Positions 18,441 to 26,770 of a stretch of 64,000 nt of DNA are shown one piece after another. The number at the start of each line of letters is the position of its first letter. Position 1 is the stretch's first letter. The notes under the pieces were generated by a model. The model was not told where the DNA came from, searched no databases, and saw nothing but the letters and a program-made list of their open reading frames with translations. This stretch comes from Verrucomicrobiaceae bacterium (GTDB lineage Bacteria > Verrucomicrobiota > Verrucomicrobiia > Verrucomicrobiales > Verrucomicrobiaceae): contig JAEUHN010000017.1 in assembly GCA_016795365.1 (NCBI GenBank), positions 124,001 to 188,000 on the forward strand. Reading direction: 5' to 3'. A program made the translations under genes and the position numbers.

Positions 18441-19196
18441 CTACATCCCACGGAAACGCGACGAATACGCGGCACTGATGGGCAGCAGCTCGGAGCGCGC
18501 TTTGATCCTCGCCTGGAAGTGGCCGAGGGCATCCTTTTGCACTCGATCAATCGCGGAGGCGCGAACGATCACGCTTCGGTGAATCTGCCAGAAGGTCTCG
18601 GGATCAAGTTGCTTCACCAGATCCTTCAGAGGTGTGCGGATCACGGCGTCATCCCCTTGAGTCACCACGCGCACATACTTGTCTTCGGCCTGGAAGAAGA
18701 GCACCTCATCGATGGGAAACATCTTCACCGTGTCGCCGACGCTCGCCGTCACCCACTTGAGCGCGCCACGGTTTTTGCGTTCGAGGAGTTCGGTGTCGAG
18801 CACGGCCAGGAGGCGAGTCAGATCCGTAGAGGCGTGGGAGGCAAGGCGTGAGCGCAGCCGCTCCACCATCTGGGCGAAGCGTTCGGTGGTCACCGGCTTC
18901 AGTAGGTAGTCGGCAGCACCTGTGTCAAAGGCGGCGATGGCGTGATCGTCGTAGGCGGTGACGAAGACGACGTGAACCTTCCCCGAGGCTGCCCGGGCCA
19001 CCTCGATGCCACTGGCTCCGGGCATACGGATGTCGAGGAAAGCCACGTCAGGCTTGTGCTCGTCGAGTGCCTCCAGGGCGGATAAACCATCTTCGCATTG
19101 GGCCGCGACGTGCAGCTCAGGCCAGTGCTCGCGCAGCAGGCGAACGAGTTCATTCATCTGCGCAGGTTCGTCTTCAGCGACAATGGCGGTGGTCAT
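18441..19196 (-). CDS. LytTR-family response regulator
   Basis: A 251-residue response regulator. The receiver domain (residues 1-120) has the acidic pair in AEDEP, the phospho-acceptor D55 (VAFLDIRMPG), the Thr of FVTAYDDHA and the Lys of LLKPV. A LytTR DNA-binding domain (about residues 145-248) shows VTASVGDTVKMFPIDEVLFFQAEDKY and FWQIHRSVIVRASAI. LytTR regulators bind pairs of short direct repeats upstream of targets; none was identified. The start overlaps the sensor kinase stop in ATGA, so the pair is coupled. Confidence 0.93.
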   Translation of the reverse strand: MTTAIVAEDEPAQMNELVRLLREHWPELHVAAQCEDGLSALEALDEHKPDVAFLDIRMPGASGIEVARAASGKVHVVFVTAYDDHAIAAFDTGAADYLLKPVTTERFAQMVERLRSRLASHASTDLTRLLAVLDTELLERKNRGALKWVTASVGDTVKMFPIDEVLFFQAEDKYVRVVTQGDDAVIRTPLKDLVKQLDPETFWQIHRSVIVRASAIDRVQKDALGHFQARIKARSELLPISAAYSSRFRGM

Positions 19197-20359
19197 ACGA
19201 GGGCGGAGGGGCAGGGGAGGACGATCTCGGCCAAGGTGCCGCCTTCGGCGCGGGCTGCAATGGCAAGACTTGCCGAGGGACCGTAGCGAAGAGCCAGATG
19301 CTCCCGAATGTTTGCCAGCCCGATGCCTCCGCTCAGACCGTCCTTCAATCCCACTCCATCATCGGCCACCTGGAGATGGAGGAGATTGTTTGTTCGCCTG
19401 AGGTTGATGATGAGATTGCCAGGTCCGGGCTTGGGCTCAATGCCGTGCTTGATCGCATTCTCCACCAGGGAAAGCATCATCATGGGCGGGAAGGGGACGG
19501 CTTTGAGATCCTCAGGAACGTGCAAGCTCACTTGCAAGCGATCGCCCATGCGGATCTTCATCAGTTGAAGATAGCTTTCACAAAGCTCCACCTGACGTCC
19601 CACGGTGGAAGAGGTCTCCCGCATCTGGGGCATGACTGCACGAAAGTGTTCGGCCAGAGTGTCCAGAGCGGACTCTGCAAGAGCCGCATCTTGCCGGATC
19701 AGAGGTCGAATGGCAGCCAGGGTGTTGAAGAGGAAATGGGGCTCGATTTGTGCCTGGAGAACTGTGAGCCGCATATCGGACTCCAGTCGTGCCAAGTTCA
19801 TAGAGCGGGCCTTCAACCGGCGACGCTCGGAGAAGTAGGCGAGCGATGCCACGCCACCGCCGATGGCGAAGTAGAGGTAGCCCGCGAACACATCGAACAT
19901 CATGATCACGGCGCGTTCCCTGTCGCCCATGCGCACCTCGGATGGCGGCACCTTGGTGGGTTGAAGTGATTGTTCGATACCTGTGGAAGCCCAGAAATCA
20001 AAGGCAGCGGCGCAGCCAAAGCCCACGATCACCGCGATCACGATCATCGCCGCCTCGATCCTGGACGACCATTGGCGATGCCTGATCCACGTGGCCAGCG
20101 CAGGTCCAGTGGAGACCATCAGCAGGGCACCCAGCACGAAGTAGCCGAAGGTGACCGCCGCCTGGGTTTCGGTGCTGCCAGAGGTAGCCTGGGCAGACGC
20201 TGCTACCAAACCATAGAGCGCGATGACGATGACAGCGGCCACCGTTCTTGCCCTCCACCATCGCCAGCTAAACACCGGATACTTGCGATAGCGGAACGGT
20301 CCCCACGTCATGCCCGCGATGGTGTCGGGAGGGAGAGGTTGATCGAGGTTCGGAGTCAT
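19193..20359 (-). CDS. LytS/YehU-type sensor histidine kinase
   Basis: A 388-residue membrane kinase. Hydrophobic segments lie at about residues 38-55, 68-88, 103-122 and 155-175, followed by a short helix and the His_kinase module with the phospho-acceptor H208 in LQAQIEPHFLFNTL, the diagnostic motif of the LytS family. The ATPase domain has MLSLVENAIKHGIEP (N box) and VADDGVGL plus GGIGLANIREHL (G boxes). The stimulus is unknown. It overlaps the response regulator (ATGA) and the upstream serine hydrolase (ATGA), so all three are translated as a set. Confidence 0.92.
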   Translation of the reverse strand: MTPNLDQPLPPDTIAGMTWGPFRYRKYPVFSWRWWRARTVAAVIVIALYGLVAASAQATSGSTETQAAVTFGYFVLGALLMVSTGPALATWIRHRQWSSRIEAAMIVIAVIVGFGCAAAFDFWASTGIEQSLQPTKVPPSEVRMGDRERAVIMMFDVFAGYLYFAIGGGVASLAYFSERRRLKARSMNLARLESDMRLTVLQAQIEPHFLFNTLAAIRPLIRQDAALAESALDTLAEHFRAVMPQMRETSSTVGRQVELCESYLQLMKIRMGDRLQVSLHVPEDLKAVPFPPMMMLSLVENAIKHGIEPKPGPGNLIINLRRTNNLLHLQVADDGVGLKDGLSGGIGLANIREHLALRYGPSASLAIAARAEGGTLAEIVLPCPSALV

Positions 20360-21681
20360 GGCTTCACCTTGGTGGCGTTGATCTCGAGACCATCCTGAAA
20401 CAAGGTGGTCGATGTGACCTTGCCTGCCTTTCGCGTGAACTGAATCTCAGCCTTCACCGGCGCGAAGGTGAAGCGGTCTTTCTTCGTCGGATGGCGCTCC
20501 AGAACGAGGGGAGGCTGGCCGGTGATTTGCATCCATAGATCCGATCCGCGCGCTTCAAAGTGGTAGTAGATTGTCCGTCCCTGAGCCTTCACACTGGTAT
20601 CGTAGTCGCCCACGTAATCCGCAAGGTCAGGAGATGGCGGCTTGGTCGATGCGCCACTGATGATCGACTCCGGTGAGAGCGCATTGTTGTTGATGAGCAT
20701 CACCACGATTCGATTCAGTTCCGGTCTCACGGATATCCATGAGCAGAAGCCGCCAGTGCCGCCTGCATACCAGTAGCCGGGCTTGCCTTTGAACTTCATA
20801 ATGGGAAGTCCAAGGCCATACGTTCCATCGGCGCGCGGCTGCTCGATCAGTTCGATGGCCGCTTTCAAGGGCGAGTCTGCAGGTCTCCCCAAAGCCTGGG
20901 TGAACTTCAGCATGTCCGCCGCGGTCGAGTGCAGCGCCCCAGAGCCAGCGAGAGCGAGATGGTGCCAGGGCTTGGTGAGCACATCTCCTGAGTAGGGTGG
21001 CGCGAGGCGGGTTTGCTGCTCCTTGCTCAAAGTCATGCATGTGTCAGCAAGGCCCAGTGGCTGGGTGATTTGATCGATTACCATTTGCTCCCACGTTTTG
21101 CCCGCCTGCCTGGCCAGCAGGTCGCCGAGCAGACCAAAAGCGAGATTCGAATAGCTTGTGGGGAAAGGCGGCGCATGGGCCAGCTTTGTCTTGGAGATCA
21201 AGGCATCCACGCGAGCCCGATCATAGCGTGCATACGGATCTTCAGGATCGTCGTCGGTGGTGAAGTCATCGGGCACCCGTGGCAGTCCGCTGGTGTGTGT
21301 GGCAAGTTGTTCGACGGTGATGGCTGCGACGTTGGGGTCGGCAAATGTTTGCCCGGGTCCCATCAGTTCGCGCAGGGTGGTATGGAGAGTGATCTTCTTC
21401 TCGATCACCGCCTGCGCCAGGAGCAAGCCCGTGAAGATCTTTGAGATTGAACCCACTTCGAAGATCATCTTCTCTGGCGGAACGCCCAAGGGTTCGGCCT
21501 TGCCCGCGATGGCAAACACGGGCGCTGTATGTCCCGATTGTTCGGCAATCACGATGCAGCCGTGAGGCAGAGACTCGGCAGCTTTTCGGGCGCGAGTGCT
21601 CAGCAGGCTTTCGGCTGCGAGGCTGAAGGCGGGGCAGGTTATCAAGGCGGCAAACAGGAGCGATGCGGCTTTCAAGATCAT
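20356..21681 (-). CDS. Secreted beta-lactamase-like serine hydrolase (class C/PBP4* type)
   Basis: A 441-residue exported protein with signal peptide MILKAASLLFAALITCPAFSLA. The beta-lactamase/transpeptidase-like fold shows the S-x-x-K nucleophile motif S78-ISK (FEVGSISKIF), the Y-x-N motif (TSYSNLAFGLLG) and HTSGLP; GGTGGF may supply the third motif. A C-terminal extension (about residues 335-441, ADYVGDYDTSV...) resembles the small beta domain seen in esterase/peptidase members. Likely a peptidase or esterase in the periplasm rather than an antibiotic-resistance enzyme. It is first in an overlapping set with the LytS kinase and LytTR regulator. The start chosen is the ATG of the signal peptide, 21 codons into the longest frame. 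Confidence 0.86.
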   Translation of the reverse strand: MILKAASLLFAALITCPAFSLAAESLLSTRARKAAESLPHGCIVIAEQSGHTAPVFAIAGKAEPLGVPPEKMIFEVGSISKIFTGLLLAQAVIEKKITLHTTLRELMGPGQTFADPNVAAITVEQLATHTSGLPRVPDDFTTDDDPEDPYARYDRARVDALISKTKLAHAPPFPTSYSNLAFGLLGDLLARQAGKTWEQMVIDQITQPLGLADTCMTLSKEQQTRLAPPYSGDVLTKPWHHLALAGSGALHSTAADMLKFTQALGRPADSPLKAAIELIEQPRADGTYGLGLPIMKFKGKPGYWYAGGTGGFCSWISVRPELNRIVVMLINNNALSPESIISGASTKPPSPDLADYVGDYDTSVKAQGRTIYYHFEARGSDLWMQITGQPPLVLERHPTKKDRFTFAPVKAEIQFTRKAGKVTSTTLFQDGLEINATKVKP

Positions 21682-21850
21682 GAGAGGAGTGGGCTGGTAA
21701 TCGCCCTCCGATGCCATGGGATCATGGTTTTCATCAGAAAGCACGCTCGCATGGTGGAGGCGAATCTCTTGGTCCGCTGGCGATTGCGATGAAGGTGCAG
21801 GTTTGGGTGGTGGAGGGGCTTGGTAGGCGGATGAACGGGGGGGCTGGACA

Positions 21851-21885
21851 CAAAAAAAGCCGCGCCCCGATAAGGAGCGCGGCTT
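21851..21885 (-). terminator. Rho-independent terminator of the large Ig-like/repeat protein gene
   Basis: Perfect 9-bp stem AAGCCGCGC/GCGCGGCTT with an 11-base loop, 17 bases after the stop of the large secreted-protein gene. On the minus strand it runs into TTTTTTTG. Strong intrinsic terminator. Confidence 0.9.
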
Positions 21886-21901
21886 GGAGACATGTCTCGC
21901 C

Positions 21902-24900
21902 TTACGGGGCGATGACTTGGGCGGTGGTGCCGTCGGTGTAGGTGATGATCATGAGGACGCGGCCGTTGTTGTCCATGACGGGGAGTTCCCAGGGGCGGAT
22001 GTCCATGCCGCTGCCGGGAAGATCAATATCATCGACGGTCTTGCTGCCCTGGCTGGTGCTCATGTTGGCGCCAGTCCTCAACAGAAGCACGGGGGCACCG
22101 CCGTTGTCGCTGCGCCAGATGGCTTTGTCATTCACTCCGGCGCTCACGCCGACGCCGCTGAGGGTGCCGAGGAAGGCAACGTGTTCGTTGCCAGCGGTGG
22201 CACCGCTGACGTGGGGGTGATCGACGCTGGCGAGGGTGGCACCCCCGGTGCCGGGGGCGGTGTCATTGACGCTGATGAGGAGGCGGAGGGTGCCGCCGAT
22301 GTCGGTGTAGATGCCGTAGGTGTCGGCGGGGAAGGCGCTGATGCCGTCACCGGCGGTGTCCACCCAGCCGCGCCAGGCGCCGCGGTTGTTTTGGTTGAGC
22401 CAGCCGTTCCAGATGTTGCCGACTTTGGACCCGACGGGCATGCCGGGCAGGGCGGGGTCGCCCCGACGGATGACGGGGGTGACGCCTCCGGCTTGGGTGC
22501 CGCGCCAGATGCCGTCGTTTCTGTCGTTGTCGAGATTGTCGCCGTTGGCGTTGAGGACGCCGCGGAAGGCGAAGGTGCCGGCGCTGCCCATGCTGGGCAT
22601 TTCGAGGGCGCTGAAGGTGGCACTGGCGGTGCCGGGGGCAGTTTCGCTGGTGGTGACGACTTTGGTCAGGCTGCCGGCGACGGCTTGATACCAGATGCCG
22701 TATTTGCCGCTGGGGCGGATCTGGGCTTCGAAGACGATGTTGCCCTGGGTGTCCATGCGGGTGGCGGCGCCGAGGGTGCTGTGGAGGGGTCCGAAGACTT
22801 CGGCGGTGCCGGGGGCGGTGGCTTTCTCGCGGGCGACGATGCTGACGGTGCTGGCGGCGGGGCCGGTGATGCTGTGGCGCAGCAGGGCGCTGTCGGTGGT
22901 GGTGCCTTTCATTTTGATGGCGAGGATGGCTTCGCCGGTGCCGGGACCGGTGGTGGCGGTGGCGTAGCTGCCGTAGCCGAAGCTGCCGATGAAGGCGCCG
23001 GAGATGCCGGGGACGGGGTCGTTTTCACGCATCAGCAACTGGAGGCCGTTGCCGCCGACTTCGGACCACATGGCGGTGTCGTCACTGGCGGTGACGCCGC
23101 TGCCGCTGCCGATACGGAGGGCGGAGAGGAGGGTGACGTCACCGGTGGCGTTGAGGCCTGGGACGGGGATGGTGGGGATGGCGTTGAAGAGGGCGCCGCC
23201 GGTGCCTGGGGCGGTGTCGCCGGAGCGGACGAGGCGCTTGAGGCCGGAACCATTATCCTTCCAGTAGCCTTGGAAATTGTTGGGGATCTCAGTGACGCCG
23301 CCGACGCCAACTTTGAGGGTGCCGGGGACGCCGAGGGTGCCGTTGGCGGCAAGGTAACCGCCGCGCCCAAGAATGTCGAACTGGGTGCCGTCATTGGCTC
23401 CGGTGGCGCTGGGGGAGAAGGCAGCAGTGACCACGTCGCCGAGGCCGCTGGGGATCGGCTGAGGTGCAGCACCGGAGGTGACGAAGATTGAGACGATAAT
23501 CTCATGGTTCAAGGCGGGGCTGCCATTGTCCTGAGTCAGAAAGCGAACTAGCGAGGTCGTCCCGACGGATCCCGCTCCTGGCGTCCACGAAAATGTGCTG
23601 GAAACTCCGGTGGAAGCCGACCCCGTTACAGTCGGAAATGTGGCACCAGATGGAAGACCCGCACTGCAGGACAGCGCAAGTGTTTGAGTGGTATTCGCAT
23701 CCGTTCCACTGACAACGAAGGAAACCAGCTGCCCTACATTTGCGGTGATACTCAGAGATGCGGTGGAGGTCACGGGAGGATTGTTGCCTGCCCCCACTGT
23801 GATGGCGATACTCTCTTCATCAAAGAGCGAAGGTGTTCCATTATCGCTAGACCGGATTGTTACATTAGAGAACGTGGCGTTATACTGCCCAACTGCCGGC
23901 GTCCACGAAAAGTCACCCGTGGACGGATTAATGGTGGCTCCGGCAGGTGCGTTGAAGAGCTGATAAGAGACCGTTTGGCCCACGTCTGGATCCACCGCTG
24001 ATGCGGTAAAGGTGAGTGTGCTACCATTAGCCACTGTCTTATTTCCGATCGCTGCCAATACAGGTGGATTATTGTCACCAGTGACCGTGATCGTCACCAA
24101 CTCGGAATCAATCAGGGTTGCAGCTGCGCTATCGTAAACCTCAAAGTTGACGTTGTAGGTGCCTTCCGAGCCCGAAGGAGGCGTCCACGAGAAAGTGGAG
24201 GATGTCCCACTGGCTGGCCCGCTCACTTGAGGAAAAGAGGAACCCGAAGGGAGTAATTGTGCACGCACGGTGAGTGTCTGACCGGAGTCGGGATCGGTCC
24301 CGCTGACGACAAAGCTCAAGTTGTTGCCCACGTTGATGGTCTTGGGTCCGATGTTTCCCAGGACCGGTGGATTATTCGCACTACCCCCAATTGGGTCAGC
24401 TACCACAACAAGCACATCGCGAATCGCACTCCCTCCCGACCCGTCTGTTACCTCAACCTTGTATCCGTATCTGCCAAGATTCAGTGCCGACGTTGTCCCA
24501 GCCCCCGTTCCCCCTGGTATGCTGATACTCCCAATACTGCTCAAACTCATCCCTGGAATAGCCGTCACAGGGGCATAGTGCGGTGATCCACTGCCCAGAA
24601 GGTTCGAATACACCACCGGTGTGCCGTCTGGATCGACGCTGTTCAAGTTCTGCGAGTAGGGATAGCCGCGACCAATGAGGTCAATGGTGGCAGGAAGCAT
24701 GGTGGGCCCGGCGCTCGCAACCCCGGCCGTGTAAGCAATCTTGAGTTGAACAGACCATGAATTCTGATCCACCGCATTCTGAATGCCTGCAACCCAGGCA
24801 TTAGAGTTCCACCATGCATAATAGATGCCATTTGCCTGACCATTGAGGCTGAAGGTGAACACCTCTTTTTTTACAAAGTAAAGGGCACCACCAAACTCTG

Positions 24901-25210
24901 TCCCGCTGGTAAAGGGGTTGACCGTCGCGGCCGTGTTCTGAGTCATGGTCCCCAAGAGTGTGCCACTCGCTCCCGAGCCCGTATACATCCTGAAAGTCAC
25001 CAACTCAGAAACGCCTGACGCAGTGCGCCATGCTGTGTAGGCTGTTACGGTTACAAGACCACTGGAATTGATGGTGTAGCTGGCAGCGGCACCACGATAG
25101 TGGGAGGCAAACGCCTGGGGGGCGAATAACATCACAGCCGCTAAAGCCAACCACTTGAGTGAAAGGGCGTTCATGATGCGGCTTTTGTTTGGGAGGCTTG
25201 TCATGTTCAT
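21902..25210 (-). CDS. Large secreted protein: Ig-like domains plus NxxGxxAF-type tandem repeats
   Basis: A 1,102-residue exported protein (signal peptide through about residue 35, ending APQAFA). Residues 36-280 are a unique beta-rich region opening SHYRGAAASYTINSSG. Three putative Ig/cadherin-like domains follow (about 280-570), each opening NNPPV and ending in FSWTP. From about residue 580 to the end there are roughly six degenerate repeats of about 70 residues, marked by segments such as RSGDTAPGTGGALF, RENDPVPGISGAF, SETAPGTASATF and SVNDTAPGTGGAT, each followed by a N-x-x-G-type strand; this is the pattern of the 'choice-of-anchor tandem repeat NxxGxxAF' proteins (DUF7453). No PEP-CTERM or other sorting tail is seen. 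In-frame ATGs at 25204 and 25174 are alternative starts. The repeat half is markedly more GC-rich than the Ig half. Confidence 0.85.
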   Translation of the reverse strand: MNMTSLPNKSRIMNALSLKWLALAAVMLFAPQAFASHYRGAAASYTINSSGLVTVTAYTAWRTASGVSELVTFRMYTGSGASGTLLGTMTQNTAATVNPFTSGTEFGGALYFVKKEVFTFSLNGQANGIYYAWWNSNAWVAGIQNAVDQNSWSVQLKIAYTAGVASAGPTMLPATIDLIGRGYPYSQNLNSVDPDGTPVVYSNLLGSGSPHYAPVTAIPGMSLSSIGSISIPGGTGAGTTSALNLGRYGYKVEVTDGSGGSAIRDVLVVVADPIGGSANNPPVLGNIGPKTINVGNNLSFVVSGTDPDSGQTLTVRAQLLPSGSSFPQVSGPASGTSSTFSWTPPSGSEGTYNVNFEVYDSAAATLIDSELVTITVTGDNNPPVLAAIGNKTVANGSTLTFTASAVDPDVGQTVSYQLFNAPAGATINPSTGDFSWTPAVGQYNATFSNVTIRSSDNGTPSLFDEESIAITVGAGNNPPVTSTASLSITANVGQLVSFVVSGTDANTTQTLALSCSAGLPSGATFPTVTGSASTGVSSTFSWTPGAGSVGTTSLVRFLTQDNGSPALNHEIIVSIFVTSGAAPQPIPSGLGDVVTAAFSPSATGANDGTQFDILGRGGYLAANGTLGVPGTLKVGVGGVTEIPNNFQGYWKDNGSGLKRLVRSGDTAPGTGGALFNAIPTIPVPGLNATGDVTLLSALRIGSGSGVTASDDTAMWSEVGGNGLQLLMRENDPVPGISGAFIGSFGYGSYATATTGPGTGEAILAIKMKGTTTDSALLRHSITGPAASTVSIVAREKATAPGTAEVFGPLHSTLGAATRMDTQGNIVFEAQIRPSGKYGIWYQAVAGSLTKVVTTSETAPGTASATFSALEMPSMGSAGTFAFRGVLNANGDNLDNDRNDGIWRGTQAGGVTPVIRRGDPALPGMPVGSKVGNIWNGWLNQNNRGAWRGWVDTAGDGISAFPADTYGIYTDIGGTLRLLISVNDTAPGTGGATLASVDHPHVSGATAGNEHVAFLGTLSGVGVSAGVNDKAIWRSDNGGAPVLLLRTGANMSTSQGSKTVDDIDLPGSGMDIRPWELPVMDNNGRVLMIITYTDGTTAQVIAP

Positions 25211-25398
25211 AAGATGAAATGGCTAAATGAAGTGATTTAGCAAGAAACGAGGAACTTATCCCAGTATTCGGTAGAACAGTCCTGAATCAAGGGTATTTAT
25301 GCTTTTTCCTGCGACGTCACACAGGCGGCGGCTAGTGGGTGTGTTCCTACACACATCTAACGTCCACCATCGGTGTCAGAGTTTCCGGATGGGAGGCT

Positions 25399-26241
25399 CT
25401 AGCCTTGACCGAGCAGTATGCGGGCCACGTCTTTTTCCGCCCAAGCATTGTCTGAGAATACTTTCTTAACGCGTCCCTCAGCATCTATTACCACGGTGCG
25501 CAGGGAATGATTGATCAGCCCCCCTTCGTCCCAAAAATCCACACCGCAACCCCGGGCCAGGCTCATAATGTCTTTGAGCGGACCGGTGACGAATTTCCAA
25601 TGCAAAGCGTCAGCCTTCTGTTGCTGAGCATACCTCTCCAGTGCTTCGGGTGTGTCATGGGCTGGATCGATGGAAACCGAGAGCATTGTCCACCGCCATG
25701 AGGTGGGCGCATCTGCCGCCATGAGGGCCTGCACGCGTGCGAATTTCGACGCCAGTAGGGGACACATCGTCGGAATCGGGCAGCGTGTAAAAAAAAAGGT
25801 GACCGCCACCGGGCTTCCCTTCAGTTTTTCCAGCTCGAAGGCTTTTCCCTTGCTGTCGATCAGGTCGAAGTCCCGAAACGGGAAAGCGTCACCCTCCTTT
25901 AGTCCTCTGCTGCGCTCGCCATCTGTGCCTGGCTTCGCTTTGTCATGGCCCTCCACCTTGATTGATTCAATCCAGTCTGCGGTATCCGTCACACTCAGTC
26001 TGAATGTCACCCTGTCACCCGGTCTCACTTGCTTGAAACTCTTCGAGTCACGCACGGTGAATGGCATCACCATTGCGTCCATGTATCCGGGAATAGTCTC
26101 GTGCCTGATGACCATCTCCTTCTTGTCTGGACGCAATTCCCGAACGACTCCCCGCACTTGAAAAGACTGCACCTTCTCTGCCGCGTGCAGTGTGTTCGCT
26201 AGAAGCAGCCCGGAGGCCAGCAGTAGAACTCGCGCAATCAT
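25399..26241 (-). CDS. CusF-like copper-binding domain fused to SCO1/SenC
   Basis: A 280-residue exported protein (signal peptide MIARVLLLASGLLLANTLHA). Residues 25-97 match the CusF-like copper-binding domain, with H47 and the Met cluster in IPGYMDAMVMPF as candidate Cu(I) ligands. Residues 113-280 are an SCO1/SenC thioredoxin fold with the copper-binding cysteines C154 and C160 (TRCPIPTMCP) and the conserved His in LINHSLRTVVID. SCO proteins deliver copper to, or reduce, the CuA site of cytochrome oxidase. No oxidase genes are in the window. The start overlaps the upstream thioredoxin-fold gene in ATGA. Confidence 0.9.
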   Translation of the reverse strand: MIARVLLLASGLLLANTLHAAEKVQSFQVRGVVRELRPDKKEMVIRHETIPGYMDAMVMPFTVRDSKSFKQVRPGDRVTFRLSVTDTADWIESIKVEGHDKAKPGTDGERSRGLKEGDAFPFRDFDLIDSKGKAFELEKLKGSPVAVTFFFTRCPIPTMCPLLASKFARVQALMAADAPTSWRWTMLSVSIDPAHDTPEALERYAQQQKADALHWKFVTGPLKDIMSLARGCGVDFWDEGGLINHSLRTVVIDAEGRVKKVFSDNAWAEKDVARILLGQG

Positions 26242-26720
26242 TTTGGTGTGCGGGATGCGTCCCTGCTCGGAATCCTTGCCCAGCCATCGAGAACGCCTTT
26301 GAGCGAAGTCACCGTTTCGTCCTTGAATTCCAATCTTCCGATCTCTCTGGCGTCGCCGTCCAAGGCGACAATTGTGGGGAAATGTGTGATCTTGAATCGC
26401 TCGGCGAGCACCAGATTCGCTCGCTGTAGATCTGGTGCTAGTTTGACCCGCTGGGGAAAGTCCACGAGCACGGGCACAAAAGAATCCTCGATCACCTTTT
26501 CAATGATCGCGTGTTCCAGCAATCGTCTGTCCAGCGCGATGCTGCGCGGACTCCAGTCGAGGCCCGTGAACAGCAGCAAGACCGGGCAGTGTCGTTGAGC
26601 CGCCTTGACCTGCGCGGATGCCAGAGTGGGCTCAAACGGCAGATTGCAGGCGTTCGAGGCAGCTGCGCCCAAACTTGCGGCCATAACGGCAGCGACTTTT
26701 AATGGTGGGAACAAACTCAT
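26238..26720 (-). CDS. Exported thioredoxin-fold protein lacking the CxxC motif
   Basis: A 160-residue protein with an N-terminal hydrophobic signal (KVAAVMAASLGAAASNA). The thioredoxin fold is recognisable: CPVLLLFTGLDWSPRS is the strand and active-site turn, VPVLVDF and ERFKITHFPTIVALDG supply the second strand and cis-Pro loop. In relatives the turn is W-C-x-x-C; here it is W56-S57-P58-R59-S60, both cysteines being serine. It therefore cannot act as a dithiol oxidoreductase and may serve as a chaperone or binding partner for the coupled CusF-SCO1 protein. The start is 50 bases from the divergent His-rich gene, so promoters for both should be in that gap. Confidence 0.78.
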   Translation of the reverse strand: MSLFPPLKVAAVMAASLGAAASNACNLPFEPTLASAQVKAAQRHCPVLLLFTGLDWSPRSIALDRRLLEHAIIEKVIEDSFVPVLVDFPQRVKLAPDLQRANLVLAERFKITHFPTIVALDGDAREIGRLEFKDETVTSLKGVLDGWARIPSRDASRTPK

Positions 26721-26770
26721 TTCAAACCCTGGAGGCCTCGTAGCACGCGGTTGCCTTCAGCGCAATTGGG

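Noticed and set aside
21884-23491. 535-codon Gly/Ala/Asp/Val-rich open frame on the plus strand
   Set aside because: It is antisense to the GC-rich repeat half of the large secreted protein; the signal peptide, repeats and terminator all support the minus-strand gene. High GC leaves the complement open.
25330-25360. Small hairpin GTGTGT/ACACAC upstream of the SCO1 stop
   Set aside because: Only six base pairs and no T-run; not enough for a terminator.
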